DNA of 64,000 nt from Clostridium_F caseinilyticum (GTDB lineage: Bacteria; Bacillota; Clostridia; Clostridiales; Clostridiaceae), in assembly GCF_046127645.1 (NCBI RefSeq), contig NZ_CP175919.1; one strand, written 5' to 3'. The first letter of the stretch is position 1. Each line of letters begins with the position of its first letter. Below the pieces are notes generated by a model. The model made no database searches and was not told the origin of the DNA. It was given only the letters and a program-made list of their open reading frames with translations. Below, in pieces: positions 24,963 to 34,158 of this stretch. The translations under genes were made by a program, and so were the position numbers.

Positions 24963-26516
24963 ATGAGCATTTTAACAGTTGAAAACATGAGTCATTCATT
25001 TGGAGATAGAATATTATTTAAAAATGTATCCTTTAGATTATTAAAAGGAGAGCATATTGGTCTTGTTGGAGCTAATGGCGAAGGTAAGTCCACCTTTATG
25101 AAAATTATTACAAATGAAATTTTAGTTGATGAAGGAACTATTGATTGGAATAGTAAATTTAGCATTGGATATATGGATCAATTGGTTGAATTAAAAGAAG
25201 GAATTACTGTATTTAATTTTTTAAAAAAGGCATTTATAAAGTTATTTGATATAGAGAATAAAATTAATGATTTATATAATAATCTTGGCAATATGGATGA
25301 AGTGAGAATGGATAAAACGTTAAACCAAATTGCAACCATGCAGGAGATTTTAGAGAAGAATGATTTTTACAGTATTAACTCTAAAATACAAGCAACTGTA
25401 GTTGGACTTGGGATTAAAGGGCTTTTAGATAGGGATGTTTCGGCTTTAAGTGGAGGACAAAGAACTAAAATTTTACTTGCAAAACTACTTTTAGAGAAAC
25501 CAGATATTTTACTACTAGATGAGCCAACTAACTATTTAGATGAAGAACACATAGAATGGCTTAAAAGTTATTTAATAAATTATGAAGGCGCATTTATATT
25601 AATATCACATGATAATAGTTTTTTAAATAGTGTAGTAAATGTGATTTATCATCTTGAGCACAAAACCTTAACAAGATATGCGGGAAACTATGATTATTTT
25701 CTTAAGATTTATGAAGTACGAAAAGAGCAGAGGTTAATTCAATATAAAGAGCAGCAAAACGAGATTGCAAAGCTTGAAGATTATATAAGAAAAAATAAGG
25801 CAAGAGCTTCGACTGCAAAACAAGCTAAATCAAGAGAAAAAAAGCTTGATAAAATTGAAAAAATAGAAATCAAAAAAGAAATCATAAAACCATATTTTAA
25901 TTTTAAAAGTGTGAGAATGCCAGAAAATATAATTTTCAATGCCAGTAATTTAATTATTGGGTATAATAAACCATTAAGCAAACCTCTAAATTTAAAAATG
26001 AAAAGAGGACAAAAAATTGCAATAACAGGTGCTAATGGAATAGGTAAAACTACTTTAATAAAAACTTTACTTGGACTTTTAAAACCTATAAATGGTGAGG
26101 TGACTTTAAGCGATTATAAAAAGATAGGATATTTTGAACAGGAAATTATAGAAGATAATGCTGGCTCAGTTTTATATGATGTTTGGAATGAGTTCCCTGA
26201 TCTAACTCAAACAGAAGTAAGGAGTAGTCTTGCTAAATGTGGGTTAACAAGGCAGCATATAGATAGCCCTATTAATATATTAAGTGGAGGAGAACAGGCT
26301 AAGGTTAGACTGTGTAAGTTAATCAATGAACCTAGCAATGTATTAGTCTTAGATGAACCTACAAATCATTTAGATATTTATGCAAAAAATGAGCTTAAGC
26401 ATGCTTTAAAAGAGTATGATGGTAGCATAATTCTAGTATGCCATGAGCCAGAGTTTTATAAAGATATTGCAACGGATATATGGAATTGTGAAGATTGGAG
26501 ATGTTGTAGTGTGTAA
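24963..26516 (+). CDS. ABC-F family ribosome-protection ATPase
   Basis: Two ABC domains in a soluble 517-aa protein without membrane spans: Walker A GANGEGKST and GANGIGKTT, signatures LSGGQRTK and LSGGEQAK, Walker B ILLLDEPTNYLD and VLVLDEPTNHLD. They are separated by the arm/P-site tRNA-interaction linker (about residues 250-330; RKNKARASTAKQAKSREKKL). ABC-F proteins act on the ribosome; resistance members displace PLS or macrolide drugs. The true start is ATG 24963 behind AAGGAGGTG. Its leader resembles drug-inducible attenuators, favouring a resistance role; a housekeeping EttA/YdiF-like role remains possible. Confidence 0.88.
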   Translation: MSILTVENMSHSFGDRILFKNVSFRLLKGEHIGLVGANGEGKSTFMKIITNEILVDEGTIDWNSKFSIGYMDQLVELKEGITVFNFLKKAFIKLFDIENKINDLYNNLGNMDEVRMDKTLNQIATMQEILEKNDFYSINSKIQATVVGLGIKGLLDRDVSALSGGQRTKILLAKLLLEKPDILLLDEPTNYLDEEHIEWLKSYLINYEGAFILISHDNSFLNSVVNVIYHLEHKTLTRYAGNYDYFLKIYEVRKEQRLIQYKEQQNEIAKLEDYIRKNKARASTAKQAKSREKKLDKIEKIEIKKEIIKPYFNFKSVRMPENIIFNASNLIIGYNKPLSKPLNLKMKRGQKIAITGANGIGKTTLIKTLLGLLKPINGEVTLSDYKKIGYFEQEIIEDNAGSVLYDVWNEFPDLTQTEVRSSLAKCGLTRQHIDSPINILSGGEQAKVRLCKLINEPSNVLVLDEPTNHLDIYAKNELKHALKEYDGSIILVCHEPEFYKDIATDIWNCEDWRCCSV

Positions 26517-26554
26517 TATAAGGGTAAAATAATTCTTTAATAAAAAATTATGAG

Positions 26555-26588
26555 AACAGTGACATATAGGTGTCACTGTTTTTGTGTT
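26555..26588 (+). terminator. Terminator after ABC-F
   Basis: AACAGTGACA pairs perfectly with TGTCACTGTT, followed by TTTG. Confidence 0.85.
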
Positions 26589-26673
26589 AGAATGTTTTTA
26601 AATTAAGGTTTGTGCTAAGTAATTATGAAAAAATAGCTTTAAAAATCATACAATCAATTTTAGGAGGAACATA

Positions 26674-27300
26674 ATGAAGAAAATTATATATCTTTACATT
26701 TTAGAATCTATGGCTGAATGGGAAGTCGGCTATATTCTGCAAGCCATTAGTATGGAATCTATGTTGAAAAAACAAAATAGAGAATTTGTAATTAAAACTG
26801 TTAGTACTAGTAAGAATCCAATAAAAACAATTGGTGGATTAACTATAACTTCAGATTGTTTATTAGATGAAATGGATGAAGATAATATGGTTGCCTTGCT
26901 TTTGCCTGATGCAGAATCATGGAACAGTGAAGAAAATAATCAGATTTTAGAAAAAGCTTTATCATATATAGATAAGGGTATTCTTGTAGGGGCTATATGT
27001 GGAGCCACACTTGCTTTGGCTGATTTAAAAGTTTTAGATAAATTCAAGCATACAAGCAATTCTTTAGATTACCTAACATTATTTTCAAAACAATATAGTG
27101 GTAAAGAGTTATATGTTAATTCTCCAGCTGTTGTAGATTGCAACTTGATAACAGCAAGTTCAGCAGGAGGGTTGTTGTGGGCGAAACATATTATACAATA
27201 TTTGAATGTTTTCCCTTGTGAGACTATTGAATCCTGGTATAACTATTATTCTACCAGTGACCCTAAATATTTTACAGAGCTTATTTCACAGAGTATTTAA
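26674..27300 (+). CDS. DJ-1/PfpI-family protein
   Basis: A 208-aa glutamine-amidotransferase-like fold with the nucleophile elbow VGAICGATLALADL (Cys about residue 110). It is close in layout to stress-linked DJ-1/PfpI proteins (chaperone, deglycase or peptidase claims vary by member). TTAGGAGG precedes the ATG. A decayed paralogue lies at 10925-11038. It is convergent with mccA, with hairpin repeat H2 between them. Confidence 0.88.
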   Translation: MKKIIYLYILESMAEWEVGYILQAISMESMLKKQNREFVIKTVSTSKNPIKTIGGLTITSDCLLDEMDEDNMVALLLPDAESWNSEENNQILEKALSYIDKGILVGAICGATLALADLKVLDKFKHTSNSLDYLTLFSKQYSGKELYVNSPAVVDCNLITASSAGGLLWAKHIIQYLNVFPCETIESWYNYYSTSDPKYFTELISQSI

Positions 27301-27326
27301 TGGAAAACTCAATAATATATGTTTTG

Positions 27327-27380
27327 GATATATGTAGGTAAATTTGCTTTTACACAAATCTACCTACATACTCAAATTCA
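27327..27380. repeat. Convergent-junction hairpin repeat, copy H2
   Basis: GTAGGTAAATTTG pairs with CAAATCTACCTAC with one mismatch. It is nearly the same as H1 at 20737-20785 and again lies between convergent genes. Confidence 0.7.
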
Positions 27381-27409
27381 CCTGCATTTTTCAATATTAT
27401 TTATAATAT

Positions 27410-28318
27410 CTAATAAATGTTCTTACTAAAATATCTATCTCCTCTATCAGGAAGAACAGTAACTATATTGCCTTTATCTATTTTTTTAGCTAACTTTAAT
27501 GCAGCGGATACTGCAGCTCCAGATGAACTACCAACAATAAGACCTTCTTTTAGAGCTAAAAGTTTAACCATTTCATAGGCTTCTTCATCATTAACTTTTA
27601 TAACTTTATCCACTAAGTTCATATCCATAGTATCAGGTATAAAATCATTTCCAATGCCTTCAATATCATAGGTTTCTTTTTCTCCACCACCCATAGTGGA
27701 ACCCTTTGGATCAGCTAATACTCCTTTAATATTTTCATTCTTTTCTTTAAGGAACTTCATAACTCCTGTAAAAGTACCGCCACTTCCAGCACCAGAAACA
27801 AAATAATCTATTTTACCATCCATATCCTCATATATTTCTGGACCAGTTGTTTTATAATGAGCAAGGGGATTTGCTTCATTTTCAAATTGTTTTAAGCTTA
27901 TGGAGTTTTCTATGGTTTCTAATAATTCATTAGCTTTTGCAACAGCACCTAACATGCCATCTTTTTTAGGGGTATTTATTATTTTAGCACCTAAAGCTCT
28001 CATTAATGTTTGCTTTTCCACGGAGAATTTTTCAGGAACTACAAATATTACATCGTATCCCTTATTTATTGCCGCAAGAGCTACTCCAATTCCAGTGTTA
28101 CCAGCAGTGGCTTCGACTATTGTATATCCTTTTTTTATTTTCCCTTCGTTTTCAGCATGTTCGATCATATAAATTCCTATTCTATCTTTCACACTTCCAC
28201 CGGGATTATTGGTTTCAAGCTTTACAAAAACATTAACGCCAGGTTTAATATTTAAATTGTTAAGTTTTAGAATAGGGGTATTGCCTATAAGTTCTTTAAT
28301 ACTATCTAAATACTTCAT
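27410..28318 (-). CDS. mccA: O-acetylserine-dependent cystathionine beta-synthase / cysteine synthase
   Basis: A PLP fold-type II enzyme of 302 aa: Lys in NPGGSVKDRIG binds PLP, EATAGNTGIG is the substrate loop (the TAGNTG form of the MccA/CBS group) and GAGSGGTFTG binds phosphate. With mccB it runs reverse transsulfuration: homocysteine plus (O-acetyl)serine gives cystathionine. Its start overlaps the 3' end of luxS by 17 bp, so it is coupled to it. The order mccB-luxS-mccA and the upstream Cys T-box support MccA rather than plain CysK. Confidence 0.85.
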   Translation of the reverse strand: MKYLDSIKELIGNTPILKLNNLNIKPGVNVFVKLETNNPGGSVKDRIGIYMIEHAENEGKIKKGYTIVEATAGNTGIGVALAAINKGYDVIFVVPEKFSVEKQTLMRALGAKIINTPKKDGMLGAVAKANELLETIENSISLKQFENEANPLAHYKTTGPEIYEDMDGKIDYFVSGAGSGGTFTGVMKFLKEKNENIKGVLADPKGSTMGGGEKETYDIEGIGNDFIPDTMDMNLVDKVIKVNDEEAYEMVKLLALKEGLIVGSSSGAAVSAALKLAKKIDKGNIVTVLPDRGDRYFSKNIY

Positions 28319-28754
28319 TGCTAATACCTTGGTTTAAAACATGTTTTGCATATTCTTTCGCTGAAAATAGGGAATGATCTCTATAGTTTCCGCACTGAAC
28401 TGCATTAGTTGCAGGAACTTCTTCTGTTTCTATAACTTTATTTAATGAGTAATTTAGTGCTTCAATAACAGTATCAACTTCAACTTCTCCCCAACCTATC
28501 AAATAAAATCCTGTTCTGCAACCCATTGGAGAAATATCTATGATGTTATCCATCTTTTCTCTCATATAACCTGCTAGTAAATGTTCTAGGGTATGAACTG
28601 CGCCAGTTGGCATTTCTTCCTCATTAGGTTGTGAAAATCTTAAATCAAATTTCGTAATTGTATCACCCATTTCACCTTTTTGAGTTCCACATTTCCTTAC
28701 AAAAGGGGCCTTAACTTTTGTATGATCTAATGAAAAACTTTCTACTTTAACCAT
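28302..28754 (-). CDS. luxS: S-ribosylhomocysteine lyase
   Basis: The metal site HTLEHLLAG (HxxEH) and the catalytic Cys in SPMGCRTGFYLIG identify LuxS, which splits S-ribosylhomocysteine to homocysteine and the AI-2 precursor DPD. About 150 aa is normal. Start at 28754 with AAGGAGAG upstream; mccB ends one nucleotide before. Homocysteine from LuxS would feed MccA and MccB. Confidence 0.96.
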   Translation of the reverse strand: MVKVESFSLDHTKVKAPFVRKCGTQKGEMGDTITKFDLRFSQPNEEEMPTGAVHTLEHLLAGYMREKMDNIIDISPMGCRTGFYLIGWGEVEVDTVIEALNYSLNKVIETEEVPATNAVQCGNYRDHSLFSAKEYAKHVLNQGISNEVFR

Positions 28755-28755
28755 T

Positions 28756-29898
28756 TTATCTACTCTCCTTAAATGCATTTTTTAAATCTTGTATTAAATC
28801 GTCAGCATTTTCTATACCAACGGATAATCTTATTAAATTATCTACAATACCAACTTTTTGTCTTAATTCATAAGGTATAGCACCGTGAGTCATAGAAGCT
28901 GGATGGCAAGCTAAAGATTCAACTCCTCCTAAGCTTTCTCCAAAGGTTACCATCTTAAGACCTTCAAAAAACTTTTTATAATCATAACCATCTTTAAGAA
29001 CAAAGGATATCATTCCACCATATCCATTAGCTTGTTTTGATTGGATTTTATGTCCTGGATGAGTATCAAAACCAGGATAATATACTTTTACTACTTCATC
29101 TCTTTCTCTTAGGAATTCAGCAATAAGTTTTGCATTTGAATTATGTCTATCCATTCTTATTGCTAATGTTTTGATTCCTCTGATTAAAAGGAAAGAATCA
29201 AAAGGAGCTAGAACCCCACCAGTAGAATTCTGTATAAAATGAAGTCTTTCAGCTAAATCTTCACTATTTACAACAGCAATTCCAGCAACTACATCACTAT
29301 GCCCTCCTAGATATTTTGTAGCACTATGAATAACTATATCTGCTCCAAGGCTTATTGGTTTTTGTAGATAAGGAGTCATGAAGGTATTATCAACTATAGT
29401 ATATATACCTTTTTCCTTAGCTATTTTTGATATTTCTTCTATATCTGTAATATCCATAAGAGGATTAGTTGGTGTTTCTATATATATAGCTTTTACATTT
29501 TCATTTATGCTATTTTTTACTTCATCTAAGTTAGAAGTATCTACTATTGAATATTTAATTTTGAAATTATTAAATACTTTATCTAAAACTCTAAAAGTTC
29601 CACCATATACATTATTTGAAATTACTATTTCATCTCCTGATTTAAATAGTGATAATACTGCAGTTATAGCGGCTAATCCTGAAGCGAAGGCAAGACCTTT
29701 GTAACCTTTTTCTAAATCTGCTACAAGTTTTTCTAAAGCTTCTCTTGTTGGATTACCTGTTCTTGAATACTCGTATCCTGTATTTTCTCCGAATTTAAAT
29801 TGTTTGTAAGTTGAAGTTTGATAAATAGGTACATTTACTGCACCAGTATACTTATCTCCATCTATTCCACCATGAATTAATAAAGATTCTATTTTCAT
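28756..29898 (-). CDS. mccB: Cystathionine gamma-lyase / homocysteine gamma-lyase
   Basis: A Cys/Met-metabolism PLP enzyme of 380 aa with the PLP lysine in IVIHSATKYLGGHSDVVAG, the phosphate-cup YSRTGNPTR and the C-terminal LIRLSVGIENADDLI. Position in a Cys-T-box operon with luxS and mccA supports the lyase (MccB/YrhB) role, converting cystathionine to cysteine. Cystathionine gamma-synthase remains an alternative by homology alone. A 280-bp gap with a MITE-like insert separates it from the upstream methyltransferase gene. Confidence 0.88.
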   Translation of the reverse strand: MKIESLLIHGGIDGDKYTGAVNVPIYQTSTYKQFKFGENTGYEYSRTGNPTREALEKLVADLEKGYKGLAFASGLAAITAVLSLFKSGDEIVISNNVYGGTFRVLDKVFNNFKIKYSIVDTSNLDEVKNSINENVKAIYIETPTNPLMDITDIEEISKIAKEKGIYTIVDNTFMTPYLQKPISLGADIVIHSATKYLGGHSDVVAGIAVVNSEDLAERLHFIQNSTGGVLAPFDSFLLIRGIKTLAIRMDRHNSNAKLIAEFLRERDEVVKVYYPGFDTHPGHKIQSKQANGYGGMISFVLKDGYDYKKFFEGLKMVTFGESLGGVESLACHPASMTHGAIPYELRQKVGIVDNLIRLSVGIENADDLIQDLKNAFKESR

Positions 29899-30178
29899 TT
29901 TATTGTTCCTCCTTAGAATTTAATTGTGATTACATTTTTACTTGTTTTTAAATTTCTTATGATGTTTGTTTCTTTCTATTTATATTTAAAGTTTATTACA
30001 ATTTGCTTCTTAATATTATTTAGTAATTGATCAAATTGCATAATTAATGAAATTTAAATATACATGTAACATATTGAGTTTAAACAAATATATTAACGTA
30101 ATCTATTGATATAATTAATATTTCAATATGAATTATGCAATTTTCTCATTTAGTAATTATTAGTTAACTAAATTTTTA
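29899..30178. other. Gap inside the ubiG-mccB operon
   Basis: No gene. It is largely occupied by MITE-like element R1. Confidence 0.6.
30029..30147. mobile_element. MITE-like repeat R1 with terminal inverted repeats and direct flanks
   Basis: The left end GATCAAATTGCATAATT and right end AATTATGCAATTTTCTC are inverted repeats (15 of 17 match). The 11-bp sequence ATTTAGTAATT occurs directly on both sides (30018-30028 and 30148-30158), as a target duplication would. Related copies: R2 to R5. Confidence 0.65.
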
Positions 30179-30805
30179 TTATAATTTCACTGCACTAGCT
30201 AAAAATATACCTGTTTCAGTGTATTCACCTTTACTTGAATATCCTTTGCAGCTTAAATCTGTATTTTCTATCTCTATATTTTTAAATCCAGCTTCTTCTA
30301 GCCAACTTGTCATTTGTTCATTTGAAAATCCAAGCCATTCGTCAAACATTTCTTCCTTTGCCCATTCACCATCGTGTTCTCTAACATCAGATATAATAAC
30401 TACTCCATCCTTTTTAAGGACTCTATACATTTCTGAAATAGCTTTTTTTGCATCCTTTATATGGTGAAGTGCCATATTTATAAATACTACATTTAATGAT
30501 TCATCAAATATTGCTAAATTATCAAGAGATGATTTTATGGGATATATATTTTTATAATCCTTTTTTGAAGCAGCAGTTGATAGTTCTTTAAGCATATTTC
30601 TAGAATTATCTATAGGAAATACTATGCTTGCTTCATTTGCAAGGGCTAAAGAAACAAATCCCGTACCACAGCCTAAATCACCTACAACTTTATCTTTTAT
30701 ATTTGTTATTGATAAGATTTTATACTTTAATCTTTCCTCAAAATAATCACTTCGTATTACGTTCCAGTCTTCTGCTATAGAATCAAAATATTGTAAAGAA
30801 TTCAT
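30179..30805 (-). CDS. Class I SAM-dependent methyltransferase of the cysteine operon (UbiG/YrrT-like)
   Basis: A 208-aa methyltransferase: motif I VVGDLGCGTGFVSLALA, IDNSRNML, FINMALHHIKDAKKAI. It corresponds in position to ubiG of the clostridial ubiG-mccB-mccA operon and yrrT of Bacillus subtilis, which lead sulfur-salvage operons. TTATAGGAGG lies upstream. It is the first gene after the Cys T-box. Its methyl acceptor is not established from sequence; generating SAH for the LuxS route is a plausible inference. Confidence 0.85.
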   Translation of the reverse strand: MNSLQYFDSIAEDWNVIRSDYFEERLKYKILSITNIKDKVVGDLGCGTGFVSLALANEASIVFPIDNSRNMLKELSTAASKKDYKNIYPIKSSLDNLAIFDESLNVVFINMALHHIKDAKKAISEMYRVLKKDGVVIISDVREHDGEWAKEEMFDEWLGFSNEQMTSWLEEAGFKNIEIENTDLSCKGYSSKGEYTETGIFLASAVKL

Positions 30806-31039
30806 AATAATCCTCCTATAAAAATTAATAGTTCTGTTAAGTTATATGAACATTGATTTCTCAGAGTTTGTTGATATAAAAAAGTTAATACTTATAATTA
30901 ATGTTGCTAGGAACATACTTTATATTAAGCCATAACAAATAGATTATTTTTTTGAGTATAGAGAAATCAACGAATAGAGCGTATAAAAAGCTTATATTTT
31001 TTTATTTAATATAAAAAGTATATATAGATAGAGATAATA

Positions 31040-31345
31040 AAAAAACTTCTACCTCTAAATTTTTAGAGGCAGAAGTTAGATTCCGCGGTTCCACTCTAAT
31101 TATTATTGTATAAATCATACAATAACATCTTATTTTGGTACAATTATACCTCAACGCTTTAACGGGCGTACACGCTGTGGCCTACTATAGTTTCGGCACA
31201 GTGCTCAAAGATGCATTCACATAAGTTATACTTAAAATCCCTTTCAGCCAAGGGGATTTCTCTCTGATAGTTTACCTTATGTTACTATTTCTCATCATAG
31301 CATTTAGTTAATACCTAGTATTCGTATAGGAATACTAGAATTAGA
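31040..31345 (-). promoter_or_regulatory. Cysteine-type T-box riboswitch
   Basis: Read on the minus strand, AGTGGAACCGCGG (31083-31095) is the conserved T-box sequence. It is followed by the terminator stem ACTTCTGCCTCTAAA / TTTAGAGGTAGAAGT (31045-31076) and TTTTTTT. Stem I precedes it, with GTGAATGCATC, giving a plausible TGC (Cys) specifier. Uncharged tRNA-Cys would favour the antiterminator and switch on the downstream methyltransferase, mccB, luxS and mccA. Confidence 0.9.
31315..31338 (-). promoter_or_regulatory. Perfect palindrome at the 5' end of the T-box transcript
   Basis: CTAGTATTC and GAATACTAG form a 9-bp stem with a 6-nt loop right after the predicted start site. It could protect the RNA 5' end or act as an operator. 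Confidence 0.5.
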
Positions 31346-31354
31346 TTTAATATT

Positions 31355-31383
31355 ATAATATGGCATTAAAATGATTTTGTCAA
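31355..31383 (-). promoter_or_regulatory. Promoter of the T-box operon
   Basis: On the minus strand TTGACA (31378-31383), 17-bp spacer, TATTAT (31355-31360). Confidence 0.75.
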
Positions 31384-31680
31384 CTAGTATTTAAAAAAAG
31401 ATTAATAAAGTTTTTATACAATTTTGTAACTAATATATTATTATGGATATTTATGTAAAGAATCTTGCGAATATTTCGAGAATATATATATGAAAAAAAT
31501 GGGGGTGGATATATGGATAATATTGATGTGAATTATTAGAACTTATAGAAGATGGGATAATTTTGCACATTAATGTTAAATAGCTACTAGTGTAGTTAAA
31601 CTAAATCTATATTTGAAACGAAATGGCGATAGTATCATAGCATGGTATTATAGCATAAAAATAAAATAGGGGGGTATACA
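31384..31680. other. Chitinase upstream region
   Basis: AT-rich, with an imperfect palindrome TCTTGCGAAT/ATTTCGAGA near 31461 and a GGGGGTGG site before an 8-codon frame (MDNIDVNY, 31513) that looks like a decayed start of a longer gene (next frame: ELLELIEDGIILHINVK). Confidence 0.4.
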
Positions 31681-33525
31681 ATGAAAAGCAAAAAATTAAA
31701 GAAATTAGTAGCTGGTATTATGGTGGCTACATTTTCCTTATCACTTTTAAGTACAAAAGTAGGGGCAAAAACTATTAATAATAAAAATAGTAAAAGTGAA
31801 ATTAAAGAAACTATTAATAAAGATCTAGAAAGAAAACTAATTGGATATTTCCCAGAATGGGCATATAAGAGTGAAGCTCAAGGATATTTTAAGGTTACTG
31901 ATTTGCAATGGGATTCATTAACTCATATTCAATATTCCTTTGCAATGGTAGACCCAGCCACAAACAAAATTGCATTAGGTGACAAGCATGCAGCAATAGA
32001 AGAAGAATTTAAAAATTATAATTTATCTTATAAAGGTAAAAAGATAGAATTAGATCCTAGCTTGAACTATAAAGGTCATTTTAATTTATTGCAGACTATG
32101 AAAAAACAATATCCTGATGTTAATCTGCTTATATCTATAGGTGGATGGGCTGGTAGTAGAGGATTTTATACAATGCTTGATACTGATGAGGGAATAAACA
32201 CCTTTGCAGATTCTTGTGTTGATTTTATAAAAAAATATAATTTTGACGGTGTTGATATTGATTTTGAATATCCATCTTCAACAAGTCAGTCAGGAAATCC
32301 AGCAGATTTTGACTTATCTGAACCTAGAAGGGCTAAATTAAATGAGAGATATAATATACTCATGAAAACACTAAGAGAAAAAATAGATGCAGCTTCTAAA
32401 AAGGATAATAAAGATTATATATTATCTGCTGCAGTTACAGCGTCACCTTGGGTACTTGGTGGAGTTAAAGATAACACTTATGCTAAATATTTAGATTTCT
32501 TAAGTGTTATGTCTTATGATTATCATGGTGGATGGAACGAATATGTGGAAAACTTAGCAGGTATTTATCCAGATCCAGCTGATAGGGAAACTGCAAGTCA
32601 AATTATGCCAACACTTTGCATGGATTGGGCTTATAGATATTACAGAGGAGTTTTGCCACCTGAAAAAATATTAATGGGTATACCATATTACACTAGAGGA
32701 TGGCAAAATGTACAAGGTGGAAACAATGGACTTCATGGATCAAGTAGAACCCCTGCATCAGGTAAATATAATATTTGGGGAGACGACTTGGATAATGATG
32801 GTAAATTAGAGCCAGCAGGCGCTAACCCATTATGGCATGTTTTAAACCTTATGGAAAAAGATAAGAATTTAAAAGTATATTGGGATGATGTAGAAAAGGT
32901 GCCATATGTTTGGCAAAATCAAGAGAGAGTTTTCTTATCCTTTGAAAATGAAAGATCTATTGATGAAAGACTTAATTATATTAAAAATAAAAATTTAGGT
33001 GGAGCATTAATTTGGGTTATGAACGGTGATTATGGATTAAATCCTAACTATGAAGAAGGTTCAAGTGATATAAATAAAGGTAAATATACTTTTGGCGATA
33101 CTTTAACTAAGCGATTAAATAATGGTTTATCTAATATGGGAGCATGCAGTAAAACACCAGAGGATTCTAATAATTCTCTAGAACCTATAAATGTTTCAGT
33201 AACCTTTGGAGGTAGTTATGATCATCCAAATTACACTTATGATATAAAGGTTAAAAATAATACAGGTAAAGAAATTAAAGGTGGTTGGGAAGTATCTTTT
33301 GATTTACCAAAATCAGCATTATATAAATCTTCTTGGGGAGGAAACTATACTTTAAAAGACAATGGAGATTTTACTACAGTTACAATAAAATCTGGTAACT
33401 GGCAAAATATTAATGCTGGTGCTACCGTTAATCTTCAAGGGATGATAGGATTATGTTTCTCAGATGTTAGAAATATTAAATTTAACGGTATGAAACCTGT
33501 AGGAGATCAAAAAGTTATTCAATAA
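31681..33525 (+). CDS. Secreted GH18 chitinase with C-terminal carbohydrate-binding module
   Basis: A Sec signal peptide spans residues 1-29. The GH18 catalytic domain (about 50-460) has SIGGW and the signature FDGVDIDFEYP with the catalytic Glu at about 196, plus MSYDYHG. Residues about 505-614 form a CBM2-like module (SWGGNYTL, TIKSGNWQNINAGATVNLQG), with a short linker. It should hydrolyse chitin outside the cell. AGGGGGG lies 9 nt before the ATG, and a terminator follows. It is a single-gene unit. Confidence 0.95.
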   Translation: MKSKKLKKLVAGIMVATFSLSLLSTKVGAKTINNKNSKSEIKETINKDLERKLIGYFPEWAYKSEAQGYFKVTDLQWDSLTHIQYSFAMVDPATNKIALGDKHAAIEEEFKNYNLSYKGKKIELDPSLNYKGHFNLLQTMKKQYPDVNLLISIGGWAGSRGFYTMLDTDEGINTFADSCVDFIKKYNFDGVDIDFEYPSSTSQSGNPADFDLSEPRRAKLNERYNILMKTLREKIDAASKKDNKDYILSAAVTASPWVLGGVKDNTYAKYLDFLSVMSYDYHGGWNEYVENLAGIYPDPADRETASQIMPTLCMDWAYRYYRGVLPPEKILMGIPYYTRGWQNVQGGNNGLHGSSRTPASGKYNIWGDDLDNDGKLEPAGANPLWHVLNLMEKDKNLKVYWDDVEKVPYVWQNQERVFLSFENERSIDERLNYIKNKNLGGALIWVMNGDYGLNPNYEEGSSDINKGKYTFGDTLTKRLNNGLSNMGACSKTPEDSNNSLEPINVSVTFGGSYDHPNYTYDIKVKNNTGKEIKGGWEVSFDLPKSALYKSSWGGNYTLKDNGDFTTVTIKSGNWQNINAGATVNLQGMIGLCFSDVRNIKFNGMKPVGDQKVIQ

Positions 33526-33563
33526 AAATAGAGATAGAAAATTAAACTATAAAGAAAAGTAAA

Positions 33564-33612
33564 ATAAAACAGTGCCTATGTATTTTATAATGCAAGGTAC
33601 TGTTTTATCTAA
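33564..33612 (+). terminator. Terminator after chitinase gene
   Basis: AAAACAGTGCCT pairs with AGGTACTGTTTT (one G-T), then ATCT. Confidence 0.7.
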
Positions 33613-34158
33613 TTAAAAAAGTGAAATCATGAACAATGATCTTTATAAAACGAATAATATGTTGTACCATATATGTTAAATATAGTACAATTTAATTATT
33701 TAGAATGAGTTTAGGTTTAGGGAGAGTTTTGGTTAGACTAGTAAATCCGATATAGATAATGATACAAAAATACTAGTTAGATAAGAGAAGGTGAAATGTT
33801 GCAAAATTATTATAAAGACCTATAGAATAGTAGTGAATTTTTACAAACATACAATTACTGATTTTATGAGACAATATAATTAGCTATTGTGAATCCCATA
33901 CATTGCGAAAGTGATGTAATCATTGTGTAGAACCATGAGGGTATTAGTGTATGAATAAGACTACTTGCGTAAGTAATTAGCGAAAACCAATCAAAATCAG
34001 TAAATACAAGATATTACGCTTAAAAATAAACTTGTATATGTACTATTCGTTGTATGGTAATTTAAGCCCTTGGAGTGCTATACAAACCAATGGAATACGC
34101 TGAATAGGGAATAAAACAAATCTATAGAGTTTTATAAGGTTTTGGCAACTGTGCAGTA
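33613..34158. other. Intergenic region, probably decayed
   Basis: Many stops in all frames. It probably contains the lost N-terminal part of the methyltransferase remnant that follows, but I could not recognise motifs. Confidence 0.4.

Noticed and set aside
27300..27410. Looked for an S-box riboswitch driving antisense RNA into mccA, as in the related C. acetobutylicum operon.
   Set aside because: Only the H2 hairpin repeat is present; no S-box consensus seen.
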